NCBI GenBank assembly: GCA_964384025.1
Contig: CAYLJJ010000028.1
Span: 1-60,868, forward strand
Direction of reading: 5' to 3'
Source of the DNA: CAYLJJ01 sp964384025
GTDB lineage: Bacteria > Myxococcota_A > Bradymonadia > UBA7976 > UBA1532
Length of the DNA stretch: 60,868 nt
Within the stretch, counting starts at the first letter, position 1, and each line of letters starts with the position of its first letter. The notes under the pieces are model-generated. The model was given only the letters and a program-made list of their open reading frames with translations, made no database searches and was not told where the DNA came from. The position numbers and the translations under genes were made by a program. Positions 17,260 to 25,827 of this stretch are shown in pieces.

Positions 17260-18450
17260 TTAGTAGATCGTGGCGCTCAGACCGTAGTGATCGGAGTAGG
17301 CGGTCTCCTTTTCTGTGCCGTTGTCGTCAATATTAAGGCGACCATTAAGTACGCGCATTACCTCCACGGTATGATCTTCAAAGCCACGAACAAGGATGTG
17401 GTCGATGAGCACAGCCTCTTCGTGGTCACCGCTGCCAATGAGCGGATTGTCGGCGCAGAAGGTGCAGTCTGCATCAGCTTGAGTGGGATAGGCGCTGCTG
17501 AAGCCCTCGATAAGCGCCGCGTAGTTGTCGGGCACCTCAGCGACCGCGCGGCCCTCGACGACGGGGCCGGTGTTGAAGTCGCCGAGGAGAATCACCTGCC
17601 CATCCTTGGCCTTCTCATCGATGAAGGCTCGCAGCGCATCGATCTGGGCCATCTGCTCCTCTTGCCAACTGCCTATCTCCTCGGGGAAGGGGATGTCGGT
17701 GAAAGCGGCCGTCAAGTGGGTGCAAAAGGTGTGTATCCCGCCCATAGGGGTGTCGATATGGGCATAGAGCACGCCGCGTCGATTGGTATGCGACTCCAAG
17801 ACTGTATGGCTGGTCTCGATGAAGGGGTACTTTGAGGCGATCAGGGTACCGAAGCTGCCACCGTAGGCGTAGCAGTCGATGGGTTCAAAGTTCTCGGAAC
17901 CGCAAGCGGCCTCGATCTGATCCAGATCGCTGCCGATCTGCTGCACGACACAGTTGACGCAAGCGCCGCCGAGGGTGCTGACTGCATCAGGGCAGTTGGC
18001 GATACCACAGTTGACCAGCTCGCCAGGATCCACTTCGGCGCAAGCCTCCCGCATACAGGTGGAGAGGGGACCCATCTCGGTGGCGGTACAGCCGCCTGGA
18101 CAGCTACGGTCTTGGGAGGGGTCGATGTAGAAGGTGTTTGAAAGCTCGCTGTTGAAAGCAGCGATGGAGTCTGTGAGCGGGGTGATGGTGCTCTCATCCC
18201 ACTCCCAATACTCCTGCCCACAGAAGATATCGGTCTCAAGAGCTGCGACGGCGGCGACAGCCGGCTCGATGCGCTGAGTCGCGTAGGGTACATAGCCCAC
18301 AGCCATACCGATGTTATAGGTGGTGACGGTTAGCGCTTCCTCTACGCTCGCATCACCCGCATTGGTGGCGTCATCTTCGCCGTTACAGCCGATCATGGCG
18401 AAGATGACTACAAGACGGAGGGATAGAGGCCAACATCGGATGAATTTCAC
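17260..18450 (-). CDS. endonuclease/exonuclease/phosphatase-family lipoprotein
   Basis: This protein of about 396 residues has a lipobox (FAMIGC), followed by the metal-dependent EEP fold: TVTTYNIG near the start, GQEYWEW (the catalytic Glu strand), LLGDFNTGP, DHILVRG and the terminal SDHYGLSA. These cover the conserved residues of DNase I-like and sphingomyelinase-like enzymes. A cysteine-rich insert (about 125-190; CPGGCTATEMG, CADC-like spacing) is unusual. The GTG at 18450 is favoured because GGAG lies six bases upstream; an in-frame TTG two codons earlier is possible. The substrate could be nucleic acid or phospholipid. It is convergent with the OB-fold-like lipoprotein at 15548, a possible functional partner. 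Confidence 0.8.
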   Translation of the reverse strand: MKFIRCWPLSLRLVVIFAMIGCNGEDDATNAGDASVEEALTVTTYNIGMAVGYVPYATQRIEPAVAAVAALETDIFCGQEYWEWDESTITPLTDSIAAFNSELSNTFYIDPSQDRSCPGGCTATEMGPLSTCMREACAEVDPGELVNCGIANCPDAVSTLGGACVNCVVQQIGSDLDQIEAACGSENFEPIDCYAYGGSFGTLIASKYPFIETSHTVLESHTNRRGVLYAHIDTPMGGIHTFCTHLTAAFTDIPFPEEIGSWQEEQMAQIDALRAFIDEKAKDGQVILLGDFNTGPVVEGRAVAEVPDNYAALIEGFSSAYPTQADADCTFCADNPLIGSGDHEEAVLIDHILVRGFEDHTVEVMRVLNGRLNIDDNGTEKETAYSDHYGLSATIY

Positions 18451-18523
18451 AACCAACTCCAGTCTAAAATGAGGCAGTTGATACTTTAGCAGCCCCCTCA
18501 GCCCCTACGAAGTTGGAGGAGCC

Positions 18524-18829
18524 ATGACCGTCGCTGAGCTGCGCGCCCGCTGGGGCGCTCGTGAGATTCGAGACTGCCCAGGCCGCGCAATCCTGGGCTG
18601 CCCCTCAGCGCTGGGGCCTGGGGCCTTGCTGGGCTCAGAGATCCAGCCCAGCCGCTATGAGGGCCTGCCTACGGCGCGGGATTTGGTCTACATCGCCGCC
18701 TTAGAGGATGGGGGGCTGATCTCCTTTTTGCGCCCAGATGGGGCCTGGGTACACACCCTCAATACCCCCTCGGGGTTCAGGCGCCGTCTAGCGCGCTTCC
18801 AGCTTGAGTTGCCATCAGGGAGCGGCTGA
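18524..18829 (+). CDS. small protein of unknown function
   Basis: This 101-residue reading frame has a good Shine-Dalgarno (GGAGGA) six bases before its ATG and codon use like its neighbours, so it is probably real. It has no signal peptide, membrane helix or known motif. The product alternates Gly/Pro-rich turns with short strands (YIAALEDGGLISFLRPDG) and ends in a basic stretch (RRRLARF). I do not recognise it. It is divergent from the nuclease-like lipoprotein, 73 bases away. Confidence 0.6.
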   Translation: MTVAELRARWGAREIRDCPGRAILGCPSALGPGALLGSEIQPSRYEGLPTARDLVYIAALEDGGLISFLRPDGAWVHTLNTPSGFRRRLARFQLELPSGSG

Positions 18830-19118
18830 GGGCGAACTTTCCTGAACTCATGGATCGGCGTCGCTCCATCTCCCTTCTCCCAGCCACGCCCAGGCTGGAG
18901 TTGGAGCACAGCTGTGGAGAGCTGCTTTCGCGCCCTACGAGGCCATACGGCTCCTATCCAGCAGAGCGCTTCTCCTCTGGCGGTCAGGCCACCCCTATGG
19001 ATCAAAGCAACACCCTGCGCCTCTGAATCTCAAAGAGCGGCGCTGAGGAGTTGCTCCTGAAGGTGGAGGGACCGAGGCCCGAGGTGAGAGTAGAAACATC
19101 ATAAGGTTTGGCAGCAGA

Positions 19119-19145
19119 GTCTGCCCTCATCGCTGTAGGGCAGAC
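19119..19145. terminator. perfect 9-bp hairpin (terminator or RNA structure)
   Basis: GTCTGCCCT (19119-19127) pairs perfectly with AGGGCAGAC (19137-19145) across a nine-base loop. There is no T-run on either side, so an intrinsic terminator is uncertain. It sits just left of a second, larger structure at 19169-19235. Confidence 0.4.
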
Positions 19146-19168
19146 CCTCGTTCGCGGCTCTTTTGGCT

Positions 19169-19235
19169 GAAGATCTTGTGCCCCCTCACAGCTCTCGAAG
19201 GGGCTGTGAGGCTCCTCTCAGCAGGCGAGATCTTC
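19169..19235. ncRNA. nested inverted repeats, possible structured RNA or terminator
   Basis: Outer arms GAAGATCT (19169-19176) and AGATCTTC (19228-19235) enclose an inner perfect stem CCTCACAGC (19184-19192) / GCTGTGAGG (19203-19211). Together with the hairpin at 19119 this gives three perfect stems within about 120 bases, far denser than elsewhere in the window. It could be a small RNA, a 3' structure of the short minus-strand frame at 19218-19310, or an attenuator for the gene at 19424. Confidence 0.3.
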
Positions 19236-19423
19236 ACGGTTGATGGGGTCGTCGTTCTCTTCATCCAGCTCATCAGCGCCCCTTAAGGCTTTGATTGCTG
19301 AGATGCACATCCTGGTAATATGCTGTTTTTATAAAGAAATTCCTGAGGTCATTGGAGGGGGTTTGACGCTGGACCTAAGTCGCCGGTATCAGTGGACCTC
19401 GGTTCCCCCTTTGAGGAGGCGAG

Positions 19424-20113
19424 ATGCGATTGAGGCAGATCTGCGAGCAGCTTCGAGAGATCATCGAGGCGACGCCTGAGGAGTTGTTTGGGCCGGAGAC
19501 GGCGCACGCCCTGATTCAGGAGATCGATGAAGTTCACAGCGTCTATCGCCAGGTAGCCGCGAGCAAGAAGCGCGGGCCTGTCCCCTGGCAGGTCTTTTCA
19601 TTTGAGCCCTTCTCCGGGCTGATGGAGCCCTTTAACGTCTACTCAGATCGTTTTTGGGCAATGCTGCGGGTCCATAAGCAGCCCTCGGGGATCCCCGAGA
19701 TGCTCTTTCATATCTGCCGGACTCTGCCCTCCTCCTCAACCCCGATTGTGCCCGATCTCTTTGTCGCCTTCAGCCACAGCCCAAGAGTGGAGACCATCGT
19801 TCGCCAGACCGGCAAAGATCCCATCAGCTTGCGGCTCTTTCATAAAGGCAACCTCGTAGAGGTGGATCGCAGCACTCTCGCGGCTGAGGATTGTATCCCA
19901 GTCATCGCTGAGGCTTTCCCTGAGGGCTACCCAGAGGATCAGATCCCCGGCTTGGTCGAGCATGGTAATCAGCCGATGCTCTATCTGGGAGATCTCCACT
20001 TCTACAACTCAGGTCGAACCGCTGATCGGCGCTATCTGAGTACCTTCCTGCTTAACTGCGTCGCCGTCAGCTTGGTGACCCACTATGCGCGTGATCTGGT
20101 CCGCCAGATCTAA
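19424..20113 (+). CDS. cytosolic protein of unknown function
   Basis: This 229-residue protein has a strong ribosome-binding site (GAGGAGGCGAG) directly upstream of its ATG. It begins with an amphipathic helical region (LRQICEQLREIIEATPEEL) and continues as an alpha/beta protein without signal peptide or membrane segments. Repeated aromatic-rich stretches (QVFSFEPFSGLMEPF, MLYLGDLHFYNSG) are notable, but I recognise no family. It stands alone on the plus strand, about 100 bases before the large alpha-2-macroglobulin gene, and may or may not be in its operon. Confidence 0.75.
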   Translation: MRLRQICEQLREIIEATPEELFGPETAHALIQEIDEVHSVYRQVAASKKRGPVPWQVFSFEPFSGLMEPFNVYSDRFWAMLRVHKQPSGIPEMLFHICRTLPSSSTPIVPDLFVAFSHSPRVETIVRQTGKDPISLRLFHKGNLVEVDRSTLAAEDCIPVIAEAFPEGYPEDQIPGLVEHGNQPMLYLGDLHFYNSGRTADRRYLSTFLLNCVAVSLVTHYARDLVRQI

Positions 20114-20217
20114 GACACCCACTCAGGTGCACAGCCCAGGCACCTCCTCCGCCCCCACGGTTGCCGTCCTCTACCTCTCCATGCTGTGATGAGCCCAACC
20201 CAAGGGAGACACAGCCT

Positions 20218-23200
20218 ATGCTCGCTCTGATCCTCCTCCTCAGCCTTCCGCCCTTAAACCCTGAACCTGCCCCTGCTCCAGCCCTCCGTCTGGAATCAAG
20301 AGCTGATCTGGAGCGGGCTCAGCAGAGGCTGTATGCGCTGGCTCAGCCCCGGATCGCGCTCTCCTTGGACCGCCCCCTCTATCGCCCTGGAGAGAACGTC
20401 TGGGCGCGGGCTTGGCTCCTCAATGCGGGAGACCTAAGCCCCCTGGACCAGAAGCGGCTGCGTTATGAGCTGCGTGGCCCTCAAGATGAACTCCTGGTCC
20501 ATAAGGGAGCGCTGCTCAAGCGAGGAGGCTCTCATATGGATCTTCCGATCCCCAAAGAAGCCTCTGGTGGCCTCTATCATCTGCGGCTCTTCTATGGCTC
20601 CCAGCATGTAGAGCGAAGGCTGGTGGTGGAGCACAGCGCGCCTCCTCGATTCCAGAAATCCTTGAGCTTTAACCGTGAAGCCTATGGATTGGGAGAGGAG
20701 GTGGTGGCCGCCTTGGAGATGGCGAGCCCTGAGGGGCCTTTGGCTGAGAAGAGCTTCCAGGCTCTGCTCCTCGATGAAGAGGGGCGGATGACCCGCAAGC
20801 TTCCAGGCCGCTGTGATGCTCAGGGTCGCGCGCTGATCCGCTTTCAGCTCAAAGGGGGGGAGCTTTTGCTCTCTGTCCAGGTAGAGCAGGCGGGTCGTCT
20901 TGAGTCCATCAGCCGTAGGATCCCCAGGGCTGAGGGAACTCTCACCCTGGACCTCTTTCCAGAGGCGGGCGAGCTGGTCCTCGGTCTGCCCAGCCGCGTC
21001 TACTTTCGCCTCCGCCATCCAGATGGCCGCCCCGCTGACGCCCAAGGGCGCTTGCTTGATGATCAGGAGAAGATCCTGTTGCCCCAAGTGGAGAGCCTCT
21101 ATCAGGGCTTGGGGCGCTTTGAGCTGCGTCCTGAGCCTGAGCGCCGCTATTTTATAGAGCTGCTCCCCAGCGGCCAGCGCTTTGAGCTGCCCAAGCCCCG
21201 AGGAGCAGGCTGTGTGCTCCGCGCCTATGATGATTTTGATGGGCAGCTTCAGGAGAGTCGCGTCGGGATCCGTTGCAGCAGCACTCAAGAGATCAGCCTC
21301 CTGGCTACGCTCCGCGGGCAGCCCTTTGATCAGGCTCAAGTCCAAGTTAAGGAGGGGGAGGAGGCGCTCATCTATCTAAACGCCCCCAAACCCCTGTCCC
21401 AACGCTCAGGTGCCCTCCGCGTTACCCTTTTCTCTGCTGAGGGGCTTCCTCTGGCTGAGCGCCTGATCTATCGCCAACGGCGACGCCAGCTTCAGATCAA
21501 GCTCAGCCCCGAGGCCAAGCTCTACCCGCTGAGAGGGCGGGTCAAGCTGGGCCTGCAAACCCTTGATCCAGAGGGCCAACCTGTGGCCGCAGAGCTGGCC
21601 TTGGCGGTGGTGGATGAGGCAGTCATCAAACACGCCGATGATCATCAAGGAGGGCTGCTCAGCCAGCTCCTCCTTGAGCCAGAGGTCCAAGGAGAGATCC
21701 ACAAGCCCCGCTTCGCTTTTGAACAAGAAGATCCCCGATCAGGCCCCTATCTGGATCTCATTTTGGGGGTAAATGGCTATCGTCGTTTTCGTCAGATGAG
21801 AGCCCTGAGTGAGGATCTGGACGGGGATGGCCTGCCGGACGCCCAGGACCGTTGCCCAGATGCCTTGGAGGATCTCGATGGCTTTGAGGATCAGGATGGC
21901 TGCCCTGATCTAGACAATGATCAAGATCAGATTTTGGATGTAGATGATCGCTGCCCTATGCGGCCTGAGAGCTACAACGGCTTCTTTGACGAGGATGGTT
22001 GCCCTGATCATGGTCGAGTGCCTCTTCAGCTTCGAGAGCCGCTCGTACAGGAGGACCCCAGCCGACCTCAGATTCTAAAACCCAGAGCCCAGATGGCTCC
22101 TCAGACGTCGCGGCCTGCTCATCATCGGGTGGTGATCAGCCAAAGCCAGATCCAGATCATTGAGAAGGTCTACTTTCAACCAGGGACCGCTCGCATCCAA
22201 GCTCGCAGCTTCGCCTTGCTGGATCAGATGGCTGAGGTGTTGTTGGAGCACCCAGAGATCGCTGAAGTTGAGATTGAGGGCCACACCGACGATCAGGGCT
22301 CAGAGGCACAAAACTTAAAGCTCTCCAAAATGCGCGCCCTGGCTGTACGAGAGGCTTTGATTCAGCGTGGGGTAGAGGTGGAGCGCCTGAGCACCATGGG
22401 CTATGGTGAGCTGCGCCCAATCGTCCCTAACTCCAATCCCAGAGAACGCGCCAGAAACCGACGGGTAGAGTTTCGGATCAAGCGTTGGCTCCGCAGCGCT
22501 CAGCGGCGCTCTCAGATCCAACACCGAGCCATCGCCCGAGAGTTCCCCACCCCCAAATACTCCAAGCCGAAGGATCCTGAGGAGATCAGCAAAGATTTTC
22601 GGACGGTGGTCCACTGGGCGCCCAGAGTTCAGACCGACGCTGAAGGTCGCGCCCAGCTGGAGTTCTTCCTCTCCGATCTGCCCGCCCGCTTTCAGATCCG
22701 CGCTGAGGGCTTGGCGGGAGATCTTCCTGGGCGAGCTGAGTCCCTGATCCGCTCCAGCGCCCCTCTCAGCGTGGATCGCCCTCAGCTCTCAGAGCTGAGC
22801 CTCGGGGATGAGCTGCTCCTCCCCCTCAGGCTGCGCAACAACAGCGGTCGCGTGGTTCAAATGGAGAGTTTTTGGGCTCAAGAGGGGCTGCTGAGGGGAA
22901 CTGAACCTCAAAAACAGATGATCCCTCCAGACGGTACGACCCTCTATCTCCCCCTCAAGGCGAGCGAGCCTGGGAGCCAGCGCTTAGAGCTGGAGTTCAG
23001 GGCTGGAGCTTGGCGAGAGCAGCTGAGCTGGGAGGTCAAGGTGCGCAACACAGGGCATCCTCGGATCTGGAAGCAGGCAGGCCTGCTCTCTGCTCAGAGG
23101 CCCGTCGTGCAGAGCGTCGATCTGGAGGGCTCTCTCCCCAAGAGCATCCAGGCTCGCTTGACCCTCTATCCCAGCCTCCTCTCCAGCCTCCTAGAGGGGA

Positions 23201-24651
23201 TGGAGGGGATGCTGCGCCAACCTCATGGCTGCTTTGAGCAGACCAGCTCCAGCAACTTTCCCAACATCATGATCCTCAAGCACCTGAGCGCTCAGCCTCG
23301 CGCTGAGCCCAAGCTGCTGGCGCGGGCACGGGCGCAGATCCGCGCGGGGGATGCTCGTATCCAAAGCTTCGCTGACGCTGAAGGTGGCTTTGGCTGGTTT
23401 GGTGAAGAGGGAAACGTGCTTCTCAGCGCCTATGCACTCTGGCAGATGAGCGCGGCTCGAAAGCTGATCAGGGGCCTTGATCCCAGAGCACCGCAAAGAA
23501 CCATCCGCTGGCTGCGCCATCGAGCCCTGGGCAGTGGAGAGTTCAAGCTGCCCCCCAACGCTCAGAAAGCTCAAGCCCTCGCCTTTATCGCCTTCTGTCT
23601 TGGCCAAGCGGAGATCTTTAGCTTCCCTGAGCTGCTCAACCGCGTCAGCGCCCAGGGGATGAAGAGTGAAGATCCCTACCTCCTCGCCCTGAGTGCTCAG
23701 GCCCTACTGAACGCGCCTGGACGGGATGATGAGGGTCGTGCCCTGCTTCAGCGTCTCCTCAAGAGTCAGGGGCCTAAAGGGGGCTTCAGGGGAACCAAGG
23801 TGGGGGCGATGGGCAGCCAGGGAGAGAACCTCGCGCTGGAGACAACTGCCCTCGCGGCCTTGGCGATGATCAGGGGAGAGGCCCCGGCAGAGAGCATCAA
23901 GGCTGCAATCCTCTGGCTCCACCAACGGCGTCGAGGAGATGGGCGCTGGGGCGCAACTCAGGCTACGGTCCTGAGCCTCTCAGCCCTGAGCGCCTACCTC
24001 CACAGCTTTCCAGTCCAGCGAGCTTCAGGGGAGGTCAGCCTCTATCTGAATGATCAGCTCATCGCCCAAAAAGCCTACCAAGCGGAGCAGAGCGAGCCCC
24101 TCATCTTCAAGGAGTTTGGCTCCAAACTGAAGGCTGGAGTTCAACAGCTCAAGTTAAAACTCAAAGGAAAAGACCTGCTGCCTTTCAGCTTTCAGATCAG
24201 AGACAGAGGTGATCCCAGGGCGAAGGATAGCAGCGCCCCCTTCCAGCTCTCCACTCAGCTCTTAGAGCTGCGTCCTAAGCAGGGCGCTCTGAGTCAACTG
24301 CGAGTTCAGCTCAGCCCTCAAGGGGAGAGTGGGCCCTGCTCAACTGAAAAGCTCAAAACAGGAAAAACAGGGATGCTGGTGCTGCGCTTAAGCTTGCCTG
24401 CTGGGCTGCATCCCCAGGGAAGGCAGCTCAAGAAGCTTAAAGAGCGTGGGGCCTTCGCCGCCTATGAGCTTCAGGCTGGAGAGCTGTGGCTCTATCTACT
24501 GCATCTCCCCGCCTGTCTCTGGAGCGTGGATCTCGATCTGGAGGCTCGGTTCCCTGGAGAGAGCAGGGGAGACTCATCCCAAGCCTATCTCTACTACCAA
24601 GAGGAGCAGCGGGCCTGGGCAGCTCCCCTCAGTGTAGAAGTTCAACGCTGA
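20218..24651 (+). CDS. alpha-2-macroglobulin-like protein with internal TSP3 and OmpA domains
   Basis: This 1477-residue protein starts at ATG 20218 (AAGGGAG upstream), which gives a signal-like N terminus (MLALILLLSLPP); an earlier in-frame TTG adds a non-signal leader. An MG2-type domain (DRPLYRPGENVWARAW) opens the body. Residues about 531-600 are thrombospondin type 3-like calcium-binding repeats (DLDGDGLPDAQDRCPD). Residues about 641-755 are an OmpA domain (IEGHTDD, ENRRVEF-like ARNRRVEFRI) that should bind peptidoglycan. A2M core and thioester domains follow, with the thioester intact as HGCFEQ (Cys1005-Gln1008). Bacterial A2Ms trap proteases in the periplasm. No penicillin-binding protein 1C gene is adjacent, unlike the usual pairing. 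The domain order is unusual. Confidence 0.88.
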   Translation: MLALILLLSLPPLNPEPAPAPALRLESRADLERAQQRLYALAQPRIALSLDRPLYRPGENVWARAWLLNAGDLSPLDQKRLRYELRGPQDELLVHKGALLKRGGSHMDLPIPKEASGGLYHLRLFYGSQHVERRLVVEHSAPPRFQKSLSFNREAYGLGEEVVAALEMASPEGPLAEKSFQALLLDEEGRMTRKLPGRCDAQGRALIRFQLKGGELLLSVQVEQAGRLESISRRIPRAEGTLTLDLFPEAGELVLGLPSRVYFRLRHPDGRPADAQGRLLDDQEKILLPQVESLYQGLGRFELRPEPERRYFIELLPSGQRFELPKPRGAGCVLRAYDDFDGQLQESRVGIRCSSTQEISLLATLRGQPFDQAQVQVKEGEEALIYLNAPKPLSQRSGALRVTLFSAEGLPLAERLIYRQRRRQLQIKLSPEAKLYPLRGRVKLGLQTLDPEGQPVAAELALAVVDEAVIKHADDHQGGLLSQLLLEPEVQGEIHKPRFAFEQEDPRSGPYLDLILGVNGYRRFRQMRALSEDLDGDGLPDAQDRCPDALEDLDGFEDQDGCPDLDNDQDQILDVDDRCPMRPESYNGFFDEDGCPDHGRVPLQLREPLVQEDPSRPQILKPRAQMAPQTSRPAHHRVVISQSQIQIIEKVYFQPGTARIQARSFALLDQMAEVLLEHPEIAEVEIEGHTDDQGSEAQNLKLSKMRALAVREALIQRGVEVERLSTMGYGELRPIVPNSNPRERARNRRVEFRIKRWLRSAQRRSQIQHRAIAREFPTPKYSKPKDPEEISKDFRTVVHWAPRVQTDAEGRAQLEFFLSDLPARFQIRAEGLAGDLPGRAESLIRSSAPLSVDRPQLSELSLGDELLLPLRLRNNSGRVVQMESFWAQEGLLRGTEPQKQMIPPDGTTLYLPLKASEPGSQRLELEFRAGAWREQLSWEVKVRNTGHPRIWKQAGLLSAQRPVVQSVDLEGSLPKSIQARLTLYPSLLSSLLEGMEGMLRQPHGCFEQTSSSNFPNIMILKHLSAQPRAEPKLLARARAQIRAGDARIQSFADAEGGFGWFGEEGNVLLSAYALWQMSAARKLIRGLDPRAPQRTIRWLRHRALGSGEFKLPPNAQKAQALAFIAFCLGQAEIFSFPELLNRVSAQGMKSEDPYLLALSAQALLNAPGRDDEGRALLQRLLKSQGPKGGFRGTKVGAMGSQGENLALETTALAALAMIRGEAPAESIKAAILWLHQRRRGDGRWGATQATVLSLSALSAYLHSFPVQRASGEVSLYLNDQLIAQKAYQAEQSEPLIFKEFGSKLKAGVQQLKLKLKGKDLLPFSFQIRDRGDPRAKDSSAPFQLSTQLLELRPKQGALSQLRVQLSPQGESGPCSTEKLKTGKTGMLVLRLSLPAGLHPQGRQLKKLKERGAFAAYELQAGELWLYLLHLPACLWSVDLDLEARFPGESRGDSSQAYLYYQEEQRAWAAPLSVEVQR

Positions 24652-24793
24652 GGTGACCCCTTTAGGCGACTCTCCTATATGACAACCTCGATAAGAGTTC
24701 CTGAATACAGAAGATCCCAAAAAGTTCTTTAGGCTCTGTACAGCGCAGATGAAAACAGTAGATTGCGGCGCTACAGTAGCCCTGAGAAAAAAA

Positions 24794-25747
24794 ATGCTCT
24801 TGGTTGGAGATATCGGCGGTACTCATACGCGCTTCGCCCTCAGTCAGGGGGGGAGGATCCTTCAAAGTCGTAGGTACCCCAGCAGCAAAGTCAGCGCCCT
24901 TGAGCCCCTCCTGGACGCCTTCCTCTTGGAAGTAGGCGCTCCACAGATTCAGGCAGCTTGCTTGGGAGTGGCTGGACGAGTTCAACGTGGGCAGGTCCTT
25001 CTGACTAACCTGGGCTGGCGCCTAGATGAAGAAGGGCTCTCCCAATATCTCAAGGTCCCGCTGCGCTTGATCAACGATTTCCATGCTCAGGCCCTCGCCA
25101 TCCCCCAGCTTAAGGAGGGGGAGTTTGAGCAGCTCTGCGGTGAACAGGAGGAGCTGAGCCAACCCGCCGCGATCCTGGGCGCAGGTACTGGCCTAGGAGA
25201 GGCGATCCTCCTCCCCCCAAGCGCTCAGGAGCGGGTGATCTCCAGCGAAGGGGGACATTGTCGCTTCGCTCCACGGGATGAGCAGGAGATCGATCTCCTG
25301 CGCTTTCTACAGAGGAGATACCCTGAGCATGTCAGCGTTGAGCGCCTCCTCAGCGGCGCGGGGTTGGTCGCTATATATGACTTTCTACGAGGAGAGGCGC
25401 TGCGACCTCCAGCCCTTCAACTTGAGGATCCAGCCCCGCTGATCTCTCAATATGCCCTCTCAAAAGCAGATCCATCTGCGGTTGAAGCTCTGAAGATCTT
25501 CATCCATATCTACGCTGATGAGGCCGCTCATCTGGCCCTGAAGTGCAACGCTGGAGCGGTCTATCTGACAGGGGGCATCAGCCCTCAGATCCTCCCTGCG
25601 CTGCGAGAGGAGTTCTCCTCCGCCTTCATCGCCAAGGGTCGTTATCGCGATCTCCTCTCCAAGATCCCTGTGCGAGTGGTGTTACATCCAGCCCCCGGAC
25701 TCTTGGGAGCAGCAGCTCAAGCAAAGCAGCTCTTGAGAGGTAGTTAA
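24794..25747 (+). CDS. glk: glucokinase
   Basis: This protein of about 317 residues belongs to the bacterial Glk (hexokinase-fold) family: phosphate-1 loop GDIGGTHTRFAL at the N terminus, INDFHAQA carrying the catalytic Asp, the LGAGTGLGEA loop, EGGHCRFAP (the sugar-binding EGGH motif) and a late ATP-side loop VYLTGGISPQI. It should phosphorylate glucose to glucose 6-phosphate in the cytosol. The ATG at 24794 puts the first strand at the start as in relatives; an in-frame ATG at 24749 would add 15 residues. Neither start has a strong Shine-Dalgarno. It follows the A2M gene by 142 bases with no obvious functional link. Confidence 0.88.
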   Translation: MLLVGDIGGTHTRFALSQGGRILQSRRYPSSKVSALEPLLDAFLLEVGAPQIQAACLGVAGRVQRGQVLLTNLGWRLDEEGLSQYLKVPLRLINDFHAQALAIPQLKEGEFEQLCGEQEELSQPAAILGAGTGLGEAILLPPSAQERVISSEGGHCRFAPRDEQEIDLLRFLQRRYPEHVSVERLLSGAGLVAIYDFLRGEALRPPALQLEDPAPLISQYALSKADPSAVEALKIFIHIYADEAAHLALKCNAGAVYLTGGISPQILPALREEFSSAFIAKGRYRDLLSKIPVRVVLHPAPGLLGAAAQAKQLLRGS

Positions 25748-25827
25748 GGACACCAAGGAATCTTTCTCTTGGGATCTCTCCTTCCTGGGTCATAGTGTGG
25801 GCGCCAAAGAGAGCTTCAGGAGTAAAG

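Larger units (their letters stand above)
18830..19423. other. 594-base intergenic region with several perfect hairpins
   Basis: No large gene is supported here. The first 280 bases look like ordinary GC-rich sequence without features. Between 19119 and 19235 there are three nested or adjacent perfect inverted repeats, described separately. On the minus strand 19218-19310 is a 30-codon ATG frame (MCISAIKALRG... ending REDLAC) whose stop lies just before the hairpins; it has no clear ribosome-binding site. The last 110 bases probably hold the promoter of the gene at 19424. Confidence 0.5.
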
